Part shown: in pieces, positions 45,663 through 53,740 of the stretch
Position numbering within the stretch: the first letter of the stretch is position 1
How the letters are laid out: each line of letters starts with the position of its first letter
Source: CAZCBX01 sp964497185
Lineage (GTDB): Bacteria; Bdellovibrionota_G; JALEGL01; JAGRMV01
Direction: 5' to 3'
Length of the DNA: 64,000 nt
NCBI GenBank assembly: GCA_964497185.1
Contig: CAZCBX010000001.1
Coordinates: 1-64,000, forward strand
Program-made: the position numbers and the translations under genes
The notes under the pieces: model-generated
What the model saw: the letters and a program-made list of their open reading frames with translations, nothing else
What the model was told of the DNA's origin: nothing
Databases searched by the model: none

Positions 45663-47159
45663 TTAGCTCCAGGGAAATCGAGGTAGACGTGAGTTCCACC
45701 ATTGCGATGGTGCCATCGTCGGTGTGCTTTTGGGTTGGGTCGTGGGTTCATCCAAGAGGGCTGTGGCCACGGCGGCGAGCCACTCTTGGGTTGTGGCGGT
45801 GGTTTGGGCTTCAAAAGGCATGTTGTCTTCCACAAAGGTCGTCGAGATTTGGCCTTGTTGATACGCAGGGTTGTCCAAAATGTTTTGCAGAAAAGTGGTG
45901 TTGGTGGTTAAGCCGCCCAAGCGCAATTCACGCAGTGCTTGCTGCGTTTTGGCAATGGCTTTGTCTCGGGTGTTGTCCCATACAGAAATTTTAGCAATCA
46001 TTGGATCATAGAATAGCGTGATTTCACTGCCTTGTTCCACGCCTGAGTCGATGCGAATGCCTTTGCCAGTGGGCCACACCAGCTGGCTTAACGTGCCGGG
46101 GCTTGGAAAAAATTGATTGCTGGGATCTTCCGCATAAATACGCACTTCAATGGAATGGCCTAAAAATGCAATGGGCTCATCCAATTGAATTTCTTCACCA
46201 AAGGCAGCGCGAATTTGCAACGCCACCAAATCCAAACCGGTAATCCATTCGGTTACGGGATGCTCCACTTGTAGGCGTGTGTTCATTTCTAAAAAATAGA
46301 AATTTTCATCGGCATCCACCAAGTATTCAATGGTGCCAGCGCCTCGGTAAGATACGTTTTTACACAGCTGTTTGGATACGGCGGCCATGGCCTGTCGGGT
46401 TTCGTCTTTCAAACCCGGTGCCGGTGCTTCTTCGATGATTTTTTGATGGCGCCGCTGCAGCGAACACTCGCGGTCGCCCAATGTGTAAATGTGGCCATGG
46501 TGATCGCAAAACACTTGCACTTCAATGTGCCTTGGGTGCACCAAACATTTTTCAATGTAAATGCTGTCATCGCCAAAAGCATTGCGGGCTTCGCTTTGAG
46601 CCAAATCAAAAGCCTCTCGGACGTCTTCTTTGCGGGTCACACGGCGCATGCCTTTGCCACCCCCTCCCGCTTTGGCTTTTAAAAGTACAGGAAAGCCAAT
46701 TTCCACAGCATAGGTTTCTGCTTCTTCTGCATTTTTAACCTGATCGGTACCAGGGACCATGGGTACATTGGCCTTGGCGGCGGCTTGTCGCGCCAAAATT
46801 TTGTCGCCCATGGCAGCGATGGTTTCGGGCTTGGGGCCAATAAACACAATGTTGTTTTCACCACAGGCTTTGGCAAAAGCCTGATTTTCAGCCATAAAAC
46901 CGTAGCCAGGATGAATGGCATCAATTTGATGCTTTTGGGCCAAAGCCAACAAACGATCCAGTTGCAAATAACTCTCGGCCGATGGCGCAGGTCCCACACA
47001 GTAAGCCTCATGGGCCAAACGTACGTGCGGTGCATTGGCATCGGCTTCGGAATAAATGGCAATGGGAAGGTGTCCCATTTCTCGAACGCTGCGTGCAATG
47101 CGCACAGCGATTTCACCGCGATTGGCAATGAGTATGCGTTTGGGAGGCGTCGCGCTCAT
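45663..47159 (-). CDS. Biotin carboxylase subunit (acetyl-/propionyl-CoA carboxylase type)
   Basis: 498 aa ATP-grasp enzyme that carboxylates biotin. The N-terminus RILIANRGEIAVRIARS, the ATP-binding KAKAGGGGKGMRR, the DRECSLQRRHQK block and the catalytic EMNTRLQVEHPVTE are all present. Together with the next gene (carrier) and the mutase it forms the propionyl-CoA to succinyl-CoA branch. The last 50 residues are variable and Thr/Pro-rich. ATG start. Confidence 0.94.
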   Translation of the reverse strand: MSATPPKRILIANRGEIAVRIARSVREMGHLPIAIYSEADANAPHVRLAHEAYCVGPAPSAESYLQLDRLLALAQKHQIDAIHPGYGFMAENQAFAKACGENNIVFIGPKPETIAAMGDKILARQAAAKANVPMVPGTDQVKNAEEAETYAVEIGFPVLLKAKAGGGGKGMRRVTRKEDVREAFDLAQSEARNAFGDDSIYIEKCLVHPRHIEVQVFCDHHGHIYTLGDRECSLQRRHQKIIEEAPAPGLKDETRQAMAAVSKQLCKNVSYRGAGTIEYLVDADENFYFLEMNTRLQVEHPVTEWITGLDLVALQIRAAFGEEIQLDEPIAFLGHSIEVRIYAEDPSNQFFPSPGTLSQLVWPTGKGIRIDSGVEQGSEITLFYDPMIAKISVWDNTRDKAIAKTQQALRELRLGGLTTNTTFLQNILDNPAYQQGQISTTFVEDNMPFEAQTTATTQEWLAAVATALLDEPTTQPKSTPTMAPSQWWNSRLPRFPWS

Positions 47160-47195
47160 GCAAGCGGTATAAAACGGATTGGCGCAAAAGTACAG

Positions 47196-48254
47196 CTATA
47201 GTTGGACATCAAACACAGCCGAAACCGCATAGTGGTCACTGATGACTTGAGCATGTTGGGCGGTTGGGCCAGAGGACTCAGCGTAAAGAAAATCATCTAA
47301 ATGATGGCAAAAATCCATCAGGCTGCTTGGACCATCCACTTTATAAAAAATATGGTCAATGATGCCATGGTAGGGCACATCCCGGTTTTGTGTCCATAGG
47401 TCCACAAAAAAACCAACAAACCCTTCTGTCTGCCCCACCAATGGGTTTTGTTGATCATAGCTGCATATCGCGTTGCTGTTGGGGGCCAGCTGAAAATGCA
47501 AAGCAGCCAATGCTTCTACATATTGGTCCCAAAAATGATCAATGGCGGGTGCGGTCCATAGCCCTTTGCCGTTTTCAATTTCAATGACTTCGCCGGGCAT
47601 CCGATCCATATCCACCCACCATTGGAGATGGCCCAAGTTGAAATCTCCTGCAACAATGGTCGTGGAAGTTTGTTTGGATATGTATTCAAGGAGCTGCTCA
47701 AGCTGAAGCTGGTGGGTGGCGTCCACACCATCGTAGGGTTGACTGGTGTAGGTCATGTGTACATTCACAAAACAGTATTCCTTTTCTTGCAAGTCTGTCT
47801 GCAGACACAAGGTGAGCATGCCCTTGTGGTAATTCCATATTTGAAATGAATCTTGGTCCCATGGCACAAAGCTTTCCTCCACTTTCATGGATGGATGTCT
47901 GGGATCGATCAAATTGGTTAATATCACCAAACCATGATGATGGGCGATGCCCTCATGGGTGCGGTGGTCTGCCAAAAAAACATGATGCTTGCGACTCAAT
48001 TGTTTCAGCTGCTGCTGAAGCGCTTGAGAAAAAACCTCCTGCAAAAAAAACACAAAGTATTCGTTTTTCGCTTCCAGTGATTGGATGGTTTGATCCAACA
48101 CATTGCCAAGGTGCTGTCCGCGGGTTTTGGCATCCGATACAAAAAAAAGATCGGCCACATTGTAGGTGGTGACATACAACGGGGTGCCCTGCGCCAACAT
48201 GGGCATAAAAAGAAACATGATGGTGAAAAAAAACTTACTTTGCGCTTGGCTCAC
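47196..48254 (-). CDS. Secreted endonuclease/exonuclease/phosphatase-family enzyme
   Basis: 352 aa from a GTG at 48254, chosen for the upstream GGGGGAG and because it gives a clean signal peptide (SQAQSKFFFTIMFLFMPMLAQG). The EEP-fold motifs are in order: TYNVADLF, FLQEV, NVHMTYT, VAGDFNLG, IDHIFYK and SDHYAV. This fold includes sphingomyelinases, DNases and inositol phosphatases; the spacing does not let me choose. An exported phosphodiesterase is likely. Confidence 0.82.
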   Translation of the reverse strand: MSQAQSKFFFTIMFLFMPMLAQGTPLYVTTYNVADLFFVSDAKTRGQHLGNVLDQTIQSLEAKNEYFVFFLQEVFSQALQQQLKQLSRKHHVFLADHRTHEGIAHHHGLVILTNLIDPRHPSMKVEESFVPWDQDSFQIWNYHKGMLTLCLQTDLQEKEYCFVNVHMTYTSQPYDGVDATHQLQLEQLLEYISKQTSTTIVAGDFNLGHLQWWVDMDRMPGEVIEIENGKGLWTAPAIDHFWDQYVEALAALHFQLAPNSNAICSYDQQNPLVGQTEGFVGFFVDLWTQNRDVPYHGIIDHIFYKVDGPSSLMDFCHHLDDFLYAESSGPTAQHAQVISDHYAVSAVFDVQL

Positions 48255-48483
48255 TGCTCCCCCAGTGCATACAGAATAGCAAAAGATTTTTAAACACCGT
48301 GTTAAGCATCTGTAAAATCCAATAAAAAAAAGGTTAAGAAGGTTGTAAAAAAAGTACAAGTCTGGAAGGCAACATTTGCGTCCATGCTTTTCAAGGCGCG
48401 CTCAGCATAAGCCATGAAGGCATTGCAATCGTGGTAAAGAGATCTTTTGTGTTTAAGCACTGACGTGATACCCATATAGAAGC
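48255..48483. other. Divergent gap between EEP enzyme and AsmA-like gene
   Basis: 229 bp, moderately AT-rich with A-runs near 48325-48355. I could not place convincing promoters, and no gene or RNA was recognised. Confidence 0.3.
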
Positions 48484-49899
48484 ATGAATTCAATATTGCG
48501 ATACTTAATGTGGGGTGTTGGTGCGATTGTGGTGCTGTACGCATTGTTTTTTATCGCCTTGGAGACGGTGGGGGATCATTACATTCAAAAAAACCTGACC
48601 CAAGCTGCGCAACAACCGTATCAATTCGACCTCTCCATTGGCACCATAAGCCACTCTTTCTTTAAGCCCACACGGACCAAGATCAAAAATGCAGCATTGA
48701 CGTATCAAAAAAACAAAGTCGTTGAAATCGAGCGCATGAAAATTGATTTGAGTGTCTTGGCGTTGATGAAACAAAAACTAAAAATCACCACTTTTGATTT
48801 CAAAGTCGCATCCTTGACCTTGAAGCCATCCTTGCTGGATCATGTTCAACAAGTGCAACCACCCGCTGACAAAGCGACATCCAAACCAGCATTGCCATTG
48901 GGCATCAACCGCTTGGAGTTGGTAGACAGCAAGGTGGAAGTGGACAAAGCCACTTATCAAAAAATGGCGTTGTCATCCTTGGTGCTTGAAACAAAAGATC
49001 TGAAAGTTGCATCCATAACTTCCCTTCTGTCCACGCTATCGTGGAAAGCCACCATGCAGTTTCAACAATGGTCCCATCCCTACGTCGCCCTTGAAAATTG
49101 TGACATGCATATCAAACTGCAAAGTCAAACAATGGACATCCAAAACATCCAATGCAAAGCCGAGGGCCAAAACCTTCAAGCGCAAACCACGTTTCAACTC
49201 TCACCCCTGAGCGACATTCACTTAAAGCTTCAATACGATCAAATCGATCTAAAAAAATGGTCCAGCCAAGTGGCGCCAGAGCTGGGCTATCCCATATCAG
49301 GCCAGCTCAACCTACACACGGATGTACGCGTAGCGGACCTCCAACAGTGGCAACAAGCGCAAGGTCAAGTGCGGGTTGAAGGGCAAAACATTGTAATTGA
49401 AAACATCAACATCGACCGGTTGATTGATGCCTATGTGCAAAGCAATCAGACCAGTTTGCTCAACGTGGCTGGTTTTATGGCACTGGGCCCCGTCGGCATT
49501 TTGGCCACGCAGTCGGCTAAGCTGGGCAAAAACATGCCGGGCCTTATGCAGGGGCAAACCAAAATGGAAACGTTGCACGTGGAATTGGAAATTGCAGACC
49601 AATTGGCCAAGACCCAAGATGTTGCATTCAAGACGGCCAAACATCGGGTGGCGGCCCAAGGCGCCATTGATCTCAAAGAACAAACCTACCAAAATTTTGA
49701 AATTGGATTTTTGGATGCCCAAGGCTGTGCCAAGCTGGTGCAAACCATCGAAGGCTCGCTGACCCAACCTTCGTTTCGCATCACGCGTTCATTGATCAAA
49801 ACCATCACCGCCCCGGTGACCAACATGACAAATAGAGTAGAAAACATGCTGACAGGTGGCTGTGAAAAATTTTACCAAGGCACCGTTGCACATCCTTGA
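48484..49899 (+). CDS. AsmA-family-like inner-membrane protein
   Basis: 471 aa. One N-terminal TM (about residues 8-28), then a long periplasmic region with beta-rich repeats: FDFKVASLTLKPS, NRLELVDSKVEVDKATYQ and TTFQLSPLSDIHLKLQYDQIDL. The C-terminal part includes GQVRVEGQNIVIENINIDRLIDAY, typical of AsmA C-terminal regions. AsmA-like proteins are thought to bridge the envelope for lipid movement or to affect outer-membrane assembly (family knowledge). The exact role here is unknown. Confidence 0.78.
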   Translation: MNSILRYLMWGVGAIVVLYALFFIALETVGDHYIQKNLTQAAQQPYQFDLSIGTISHSFFKPTRTKIKNAALTYQKNKVVEIERMKIDLSVLALMKQKLKITTFDFKVASLTLKPSLLDHVQQVQPPADKATSKPALPLGINRLELVDSKVEVDKATYQKMALSSLVLETKDLKVASITSLLSTLSWKATMQFQQWSHPYVALENCDMHIKLQSQTMDIQNIQCKAEGQNLQAQTTFQLSPLSDIHLKLQYDQIDLKKWSSQVAPELGYPISGQLNLHTDVRVADLQQWQQAQGQVRVEGQNIVIENINIDRLIDAYVQSNQTSLLNVAGFMALGPVGILATQSAKLGKNMPGLMQGQTKMETLHVELEIADQLAKTQDVAFKTAKHRVAAQGAIDLKEQTYQNFEIGFLDAQGCAKLVQTIEGSLTQPSFRITRSLIKTITAPVTNMTNRVENMLTGGCEKFYQGTVAHP

Positions 49900-49914
49900 T
49901 GTTTAGGTGTAAAA

Positions 49915-51270
49915 TTATTTCATCATTTGCAAACGTTTCATACGTCGAATCAGAGAAGATCTCGAAATTCCTAACAAAGTGGAGGCTTTTTGTTTTTGCC
50001 CAAAAGCTTGATCCAGTGCTTTTTGAATGAGCTGTTTTTCATACGCGTCAAGGGCCTGCTCAAATTGATTCATTGGCTTGTTGGCAGTCGATGAAGCGGG
50101 GGATGTGTTTTCCAAAACATAGGCTGGAATATCCTGTGACGTTAATTCGCGATGGTCGGATAACACCAACATGGCATCTATGACATTAAACAACTGTCGT
50201 GCATTGCCAGGCCAGTCCATGCTGGATAAGCGTGCTTTGGTTTCTGCATGGATGGTTTTGTTTTCTTGATTGTGCTCGGTTCGTTCAAGATAATAGTCTA
50301 TTAAAAGCGGGATGTCCTCTCGGCGTTCACGCAGGGGCTCCAAATGAAGCTGCACTACCGATAAACGGTAATACAAATCTTCCCGAAAAGTGCCCTCTTG
50401 GATTTGGATGCGCAAATCTCGATTGGTTGCGGCAATGACCCGAAAATTGGACTGAATCATCTGATGGCCACCAACCCGCTCAAATTCTTTTTCTTGTAAG
50501 ACCCGCAAAAGTTTGGACTGTAGATGCAAGGGCATCGAACCGATCTCATCCAGAAAAATATCTCCGCCGTTGGCCAATTCAAACTTTCCGATTTTTTGTC
50601 GATCGGCTCCCGTAAACGCACCCTTTTCATGGCCAAACATGATCGATTCCATAAGCTCAGATGGGATGGCTGCACAATTAAGTGCTACGAAGGGCCGTGA
50701 ATTTTTTTTATGCATGGAGTGAATATATCGAGACAGCACCTCTTTGCCTGTCCCGCTTTCACCAATGATCAATACATTCACTTCTGCGTTGGCTACTTTT
50801 TGACTGACGAGGCGAAGTTTTTGCACATTTTCAGATCGACCAATGTATTCTTTGGCCACAGGCTCTGAAGACGAATCATAAATTGGATCATCAAATTGCC
50901 AAGCGATTTTACGAATGGATTTTTCAACCGTCTTATGAAGGTCATCTTTTTCAAATGGTTTGGTGATGTAATCCACGGCGCCAATCTTAAGTGCTTTGGC
51001 AATGGATTGCGAGTCGCGATCTCCAGTGAGCATCAAATATTGGACATGTTTTCGCTTTCGCTTAAGTTCAGACAAAAGTGCAATGCCGTCGTCCTGATCC
51101 AAATGAACATCCAGAATCACCAAATCAGGATGATTTTTTTGAAATATTTGTTTTGCCTCATCTCCAGTTTGGGCAGTCCATAAATCGTATCGCTCAGAAA
51201 GCTCTAATTTCAATGAGGCGAGAATACCGGGATCATCATCGACACAAAGAATAGAAGGCTTGGTACGCAT
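49915..51270 (-). CDS. Sigma-54-dependent response regulator (NtrC family)
   Basis: 451 aa from the ATG at 51270 (AAAGGGA upstream; the frame is open six codons more). Receiver domain with phospho-acceptor Asp54 (VILDVHL) and the acidic DDD near the N-terminus. AAA+ domain with GESGTGKE, the sigma-54 contact loop GAFTGA and DEIGSMPL. Fis-type helix-turn-helix at the C-terminus (ASTLLGISRSSLIRRMKRLQ). It activates RpoN promoters. The start lies 1 bp after the stop of the small kinase-like gene, so the two are coupled. Confidence 0.94.
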   Translation of the reverse strand: MRTKPSILCVDDDPGILASLKLELSERYDLWTAQTGDEAKQIFQKNHPDLVILDVHLDQDDGIALLSELKRKRKHVQYLMLTGDRDSQSIAKALKIGAVDYITKPFEKDDLHKTVEKSIRKIAWQFDDPIYDSSSEPVAKEYIGRSENVQKLRLVSQKVANAEVNVLIIGESGTGKEVLSRYIHSMHKKNSRPFVALNCAAIPSELMESIMFGHEKGAFTGADRQKIGKFELANGGDIFLDEIGSMPLHLQSKLLRVLQEKEFERVGGHQMIQSNFRVIAATNRDLRIQIQEGTFREDLYYRLSVVQLHLEPLRERREDIPLLIDYYLERTEHNQENKTIHAETKARLSSMDWPGNARQLFNVIDAMLVLSDHRELTSQDIPAYVLENTSPASSTANKPMNQFEQALDAYEKQLIQKALDQAFGQKQKASTLLGISRSSLIRRMKRLQMMK

Positions 51271-51271
51271 G

Positions 51272-51454
51272 TTATTTTTCCCTTTCATCCATTTGGTCCA
51301 CCAACGCTTCCAAACGATCCAACGCCTGACCCGTGAACTCGTAAAAATCCTTCATAAAAGCTTCATCTTCTTTTTTGCTCGGAAGATGCCGCATAAAAGT
51401 ACGAAGGGTTGTCAGTGGTTGCCGAAGATCATGTTGAAGATTTGAAAAAGCCAT
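51272..51454 (-). CDS. Stand-alone histidine-kinase dimerisation (HisKA-like) mini-protein
   Basis: 60 aa from the ATG at 51454 with GGAG 9 nt upstream (a TTG five codons earlier is also open). The sequence FSNLQHDLRQPLTTLRTFM is a clear H-box with the phospho-His, followed by a second helix (TGQALDRLEALVDQMDE). There is no sensor and no ATPase domain. It may be a phosphotransfer or regulatory partner of the adjacent response regulator, or the remnant of a kinase. It precedes the regulator by 1 bp. Confidence 0.7.
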   Translation of the reverse strand: MAFSNLQHDLRQPLTTLRTFMRHLPSKKEDEAFMKDFYEFTGQALDRLEALVDQMDEREK

Positions 51455-51552
51455 TGTAGAAGTCTCCAATGCGTATTAGCACAAGCCATGCCATATTTTT
51501 ACACCACTGGGTGGTCCATAACACACCCATTTGAATCAATACAGTACACACC

Positions 51553-51569
51553 GTTCGATATCCGAACAT
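51553..51569. promoter_or_regulatory. Shared operator-like palindrome, copy 1
   Basis: GTTCGATATCCGAACAT: GTTCG and CGAAC arms with a 5-nt centre, in the divergent gap. Nearly identical to the palindrome at 58395-58410, which also lies upstream of the related receiver gene. Confidence 0.55.
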
Positions 51570-51595
51570 CAATCATGGTCTGCACAAAGATAAAC

Positions 51596-51625
51596 TTGCC
51601 ATATAACGCCTAACAATAGTATAAA
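51596..51625 (+). promoter_or_regulatory. Promoter predicting a leaderless receiver mRNA
   Basis: TTGCCA (51596-51601), an 18-bp spacer, and TATAAA (51620-51625). The transcript start would fall at or next to the ATG at 51633, and no ribosome binding site is visible, so the mRNA may be leaderless. The corresponding region of the second copy keeps TATAAA at 58461-58466. Confidence 0.45.
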
Positions 51626-51632
51626 AAAATCA

Positions 51633-51983
51633 ATGAGCCATACGCATTCACTCAAACAAATCTTGGTTCTCATTGATGATGACCCACTGATTCACGCCAC
51701 ATGGTCCATGGTGGCTCAAGCAAAAGGCCATCAACTTCAATGCTTCACGTGCATTGAAGACTTTAATCAGGCAAGTATCCCCCTGGACGTGCCTGTCTAT
51801 GTTGATTACCACTTGGGAGAAAAATCGGGCGCCGACATCATCAAACGCTTGGCTCAAAGAGGGTACGATCATTTATACATCACCACCGGTCGAAAACCCA
51901 CTGACATCATCAAAGAACCTGAAATGAAAGGAGTATTTGGCAAAGACTATCCAGAGCAAATTCCTCATTCCAGCTCTTTTTGA
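51633..51983 (+). CDS. Single-domain response regulator (CheY-like receiver)
   Basis: 116 aa with all receiver hallmarks: acidic cluster IDDD (residues 14-17), phospho-acceptor Asp58 in VYVDYHL, Thr85 in YITTG and Lys104 in FGKDYP. There is no output domain, so it works by protein contact or as a phosphate sink. The IDDDPLIHATW start resembles the receiver at the end of the hybrid kinase encoded next door (LDDDSSIHQVW). A decayed paralogue is at 58474. Confidence 0.88.
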   Translation: MSHTHSLKQILVLIDDDPLIHATWSMVAQAKGHQLQCFTCIEDFNQASIPLDVPVYVDYHLGEKSGADIIKRLAQRGYDHLYITTGRKPTDIIKEPEMKGVFGKDYPEQIPHSSSF

Positions 51984-52009
51984 TAAAAATCGGATGAATA
52001 CTACACCAA

Positions 52010-53740
52010 CTAAACAATCGGAATTTGCTGAGCTAAACTTTTAGGCAATATTTTTAATTCAGTTTTCATGGCCAAATCCAGAAGACTTTCGTCCGCATAA
52101 TGACTCGAAACCAATATAGAATGGTTTTCTAAGACATTTCGGTGAATGATTTCTTGCCCGTTCACGGGGCTGCCCAGCAGCTCGTAATCAACAAGAAATA
52201 AATAGCCCGTTAGCGAAGGCAACACAGAAATCCAATTTTCAAAAGAAGTAGAATCATAAAAATGGTGCAATTTGATATGATGGCTGATTTTAAAGTTTTG
52301 GAGTCGGTTTTTCCAAACTTGGTGAATGGAAGAGTCGTCATCAAGAATAATGACATTGGTTATTTGATTCAACGCGATAGAAGAGGGAAACCATGCAGGC
52401 GTCCGGGTTAAAGGAAAAATCATTTCTACTTCCGTACCGCGCCCAGGAGTGCTGGTGATTTCAATGGAGGCACTTGCTTTGTGTAAGTTTTTAAAAGCAT
52501 GATACAAACCCAGTCCTTTGCCAGAAATTTTTCTATAGCTAATTCTGTCTCTGCCAAGTTTTTCTAAAACATCAGAAGGAATGCCAACACCATTGTCAGT
52601 AATTTTTACACTTGCATGATGGTCTTTTTTGGTCAAAGATATTTCTACACGCCCCTTAGACGGGATAGACTCAATGGCATTGGATAAAATATTTGAAAAA
52701 ACTCTTTTCAACTCAACACTGCTAAATTTTACAAAAGTATCAAAGGAGTGATCGGAAACAATAAAATCAATGGTAACTTTATCAATTTCTTGATGCTGAA
52801 TTCTTTTTTCAGCCAGCACATGTTCGATTAAAACGACAAGCAGTACAGGTTTTAAATTTTGATCGGTATATTCATCTTCGCTAATATTCGTCAGCGTACT
52901 TACAATGCCGTCAATTCGGTTGGTTGCTTCACGGATAAGTAAACGATAGTTTTCTGGAATCTCATTTAAAGAGCCCGTAACCACCTTCAAAGCAGTCAGG
53001 GGTGATCTAATATCATGAACAACTTGATTGGCGACGGAGATCACACCTTCTTCTCTAGATTTTTTAGCCAATTTTGCTTGGGTTTCTTCTATCATTCGAT
53101 TGTATGCATTAAATGCTAAGCTAAGAGTTTGAATTTCGCCTACGCCCCGAACTTCTTCAATATTTTTTGCTCTTTTCATGACATCTTGGGTAAGTTTTCT
53201 GATAGGTCTTTCAAGATTTTCTATGATCAAAAGCATAATGCCACTAAAAATGAAAAATACGGAGGTAAAATAAAGCAAATATTTATAAAATTCCTGTTTG
53301 AATTCTTGTAAAAAGGAACGGCTTGAAATTTTTGCAACTATATTTCCCCATTCAGTGCTGTATCGATCTATCAGTTTTATGTTTAACTCAAATTGTCTGG
53401 TATTAAAGAAATAATCAATGAATGACCATGTATCTGTCAAACCATGTTCACTTCCAACTAAAAATTCCTCTGCCCCGTAGTTGAGCTTTACGTATTGAAA
53501 AGATCCATTTTTTACAAGATAGTCCATTTTTCTTTGAACCGAAGCATATTTGCCCACTTGGAGGTCACTTAAAAAAGATTGTGAGTAGACATTTAGCCAT
53601 TGGTTTTGATTTTCTACAAAAGTAGAAACGTGGTCACGAAATGTGGTGAAAGTAAATATTCCAAAAATAAAAAAAAGAGATAAAAAAATCGCTCCCAGCG
53701 TAATCATTAATTTTTGTCTAAACAGCATGGACTTACTCAT
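52010..53740 (-). CDS. Membrane hybrid sensor histidine kinase with C-terminal receiver
   Basis: 576 aa from the ATG at 53740, which overlaps the end of the solute-binding-protein gene (8 nt). TM1 about residues 11-33, an extracytoplasmic domain of about 120 residues, TM2 about 154-174, HAMP about 175-225, HisKA with His242 (VVHDIRSPLTAL), ATPase with DNGVGIP and GKGLGLY, then a receiver with LDDD (467-470), Asp518 and Lys567. Coupling to a peptide-type binding protein suggests that protein may present the ligand (inference). Confidence 0.9.
   Translation of the reverse strand: MSKSMLFRQKLMITLGAIFLSLFFIFGIFTFTTFRDHVSTFVENQNQWLNVYSQSFLSDLQVGKYASVQRKMDYLVKNGSFQYVKLNYGAEEFLVGSEHGLTDTWSFIDYFFNTRQFELNIKLIDRYSTEWGNIVAKISSRSFLQEFKQEFYKYLLYFTSVFFIFSGIMLLIIENLERPIRKLTQDVMKRAKNIEEVRGVGEIQTLSLAFNAYNRMIEETQAKLAKKSREEGVISVANQVVHDIRSPLTALKVVTGSLNEIPENYRLLIREATNRIDGIVSTLTNISEDEYTDQNLKPVLLVVLIEHVLAEKRIQHQEIDKVTIDFIVSDHSFDTFVKFSSVELKRVFSNILSNAIESIPSKGRVEISLTKKDHHASVKITDNGVGIPSDVLEKLGRDRISYRKISGKGLGLYHAFKNLHKASASIEITSTPGRGTEVEMIFPLTRTPAWFPSSIALNQITNVIILDDDSSIHQVWKNRLQNFKISHHIKLHHFYDSTSFENWISVLPSLTGYLFLVDYELLGSPVNGQEIIHRNVLENHSILVSSHYADESLLDLAMKTELKILPKSLAQQIPIV

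Noticed and set aside
45659..45835. N-terminal extension of the biotin carrier frame
   Set aside because: It overlaps the biotin carboxylase C-terminus in another frame and is low-complexity Pro/Trp-rich; the ATG at 45658 fits gene spacing and the family.
49570..49590. CACGTG-containing sequence resembling parS in the AsmA-like gene
   Set aside because: Only the CACGTGGAA core matches; the flanking positions do not fit the TGTTNCACGTGNAACA palindrome.
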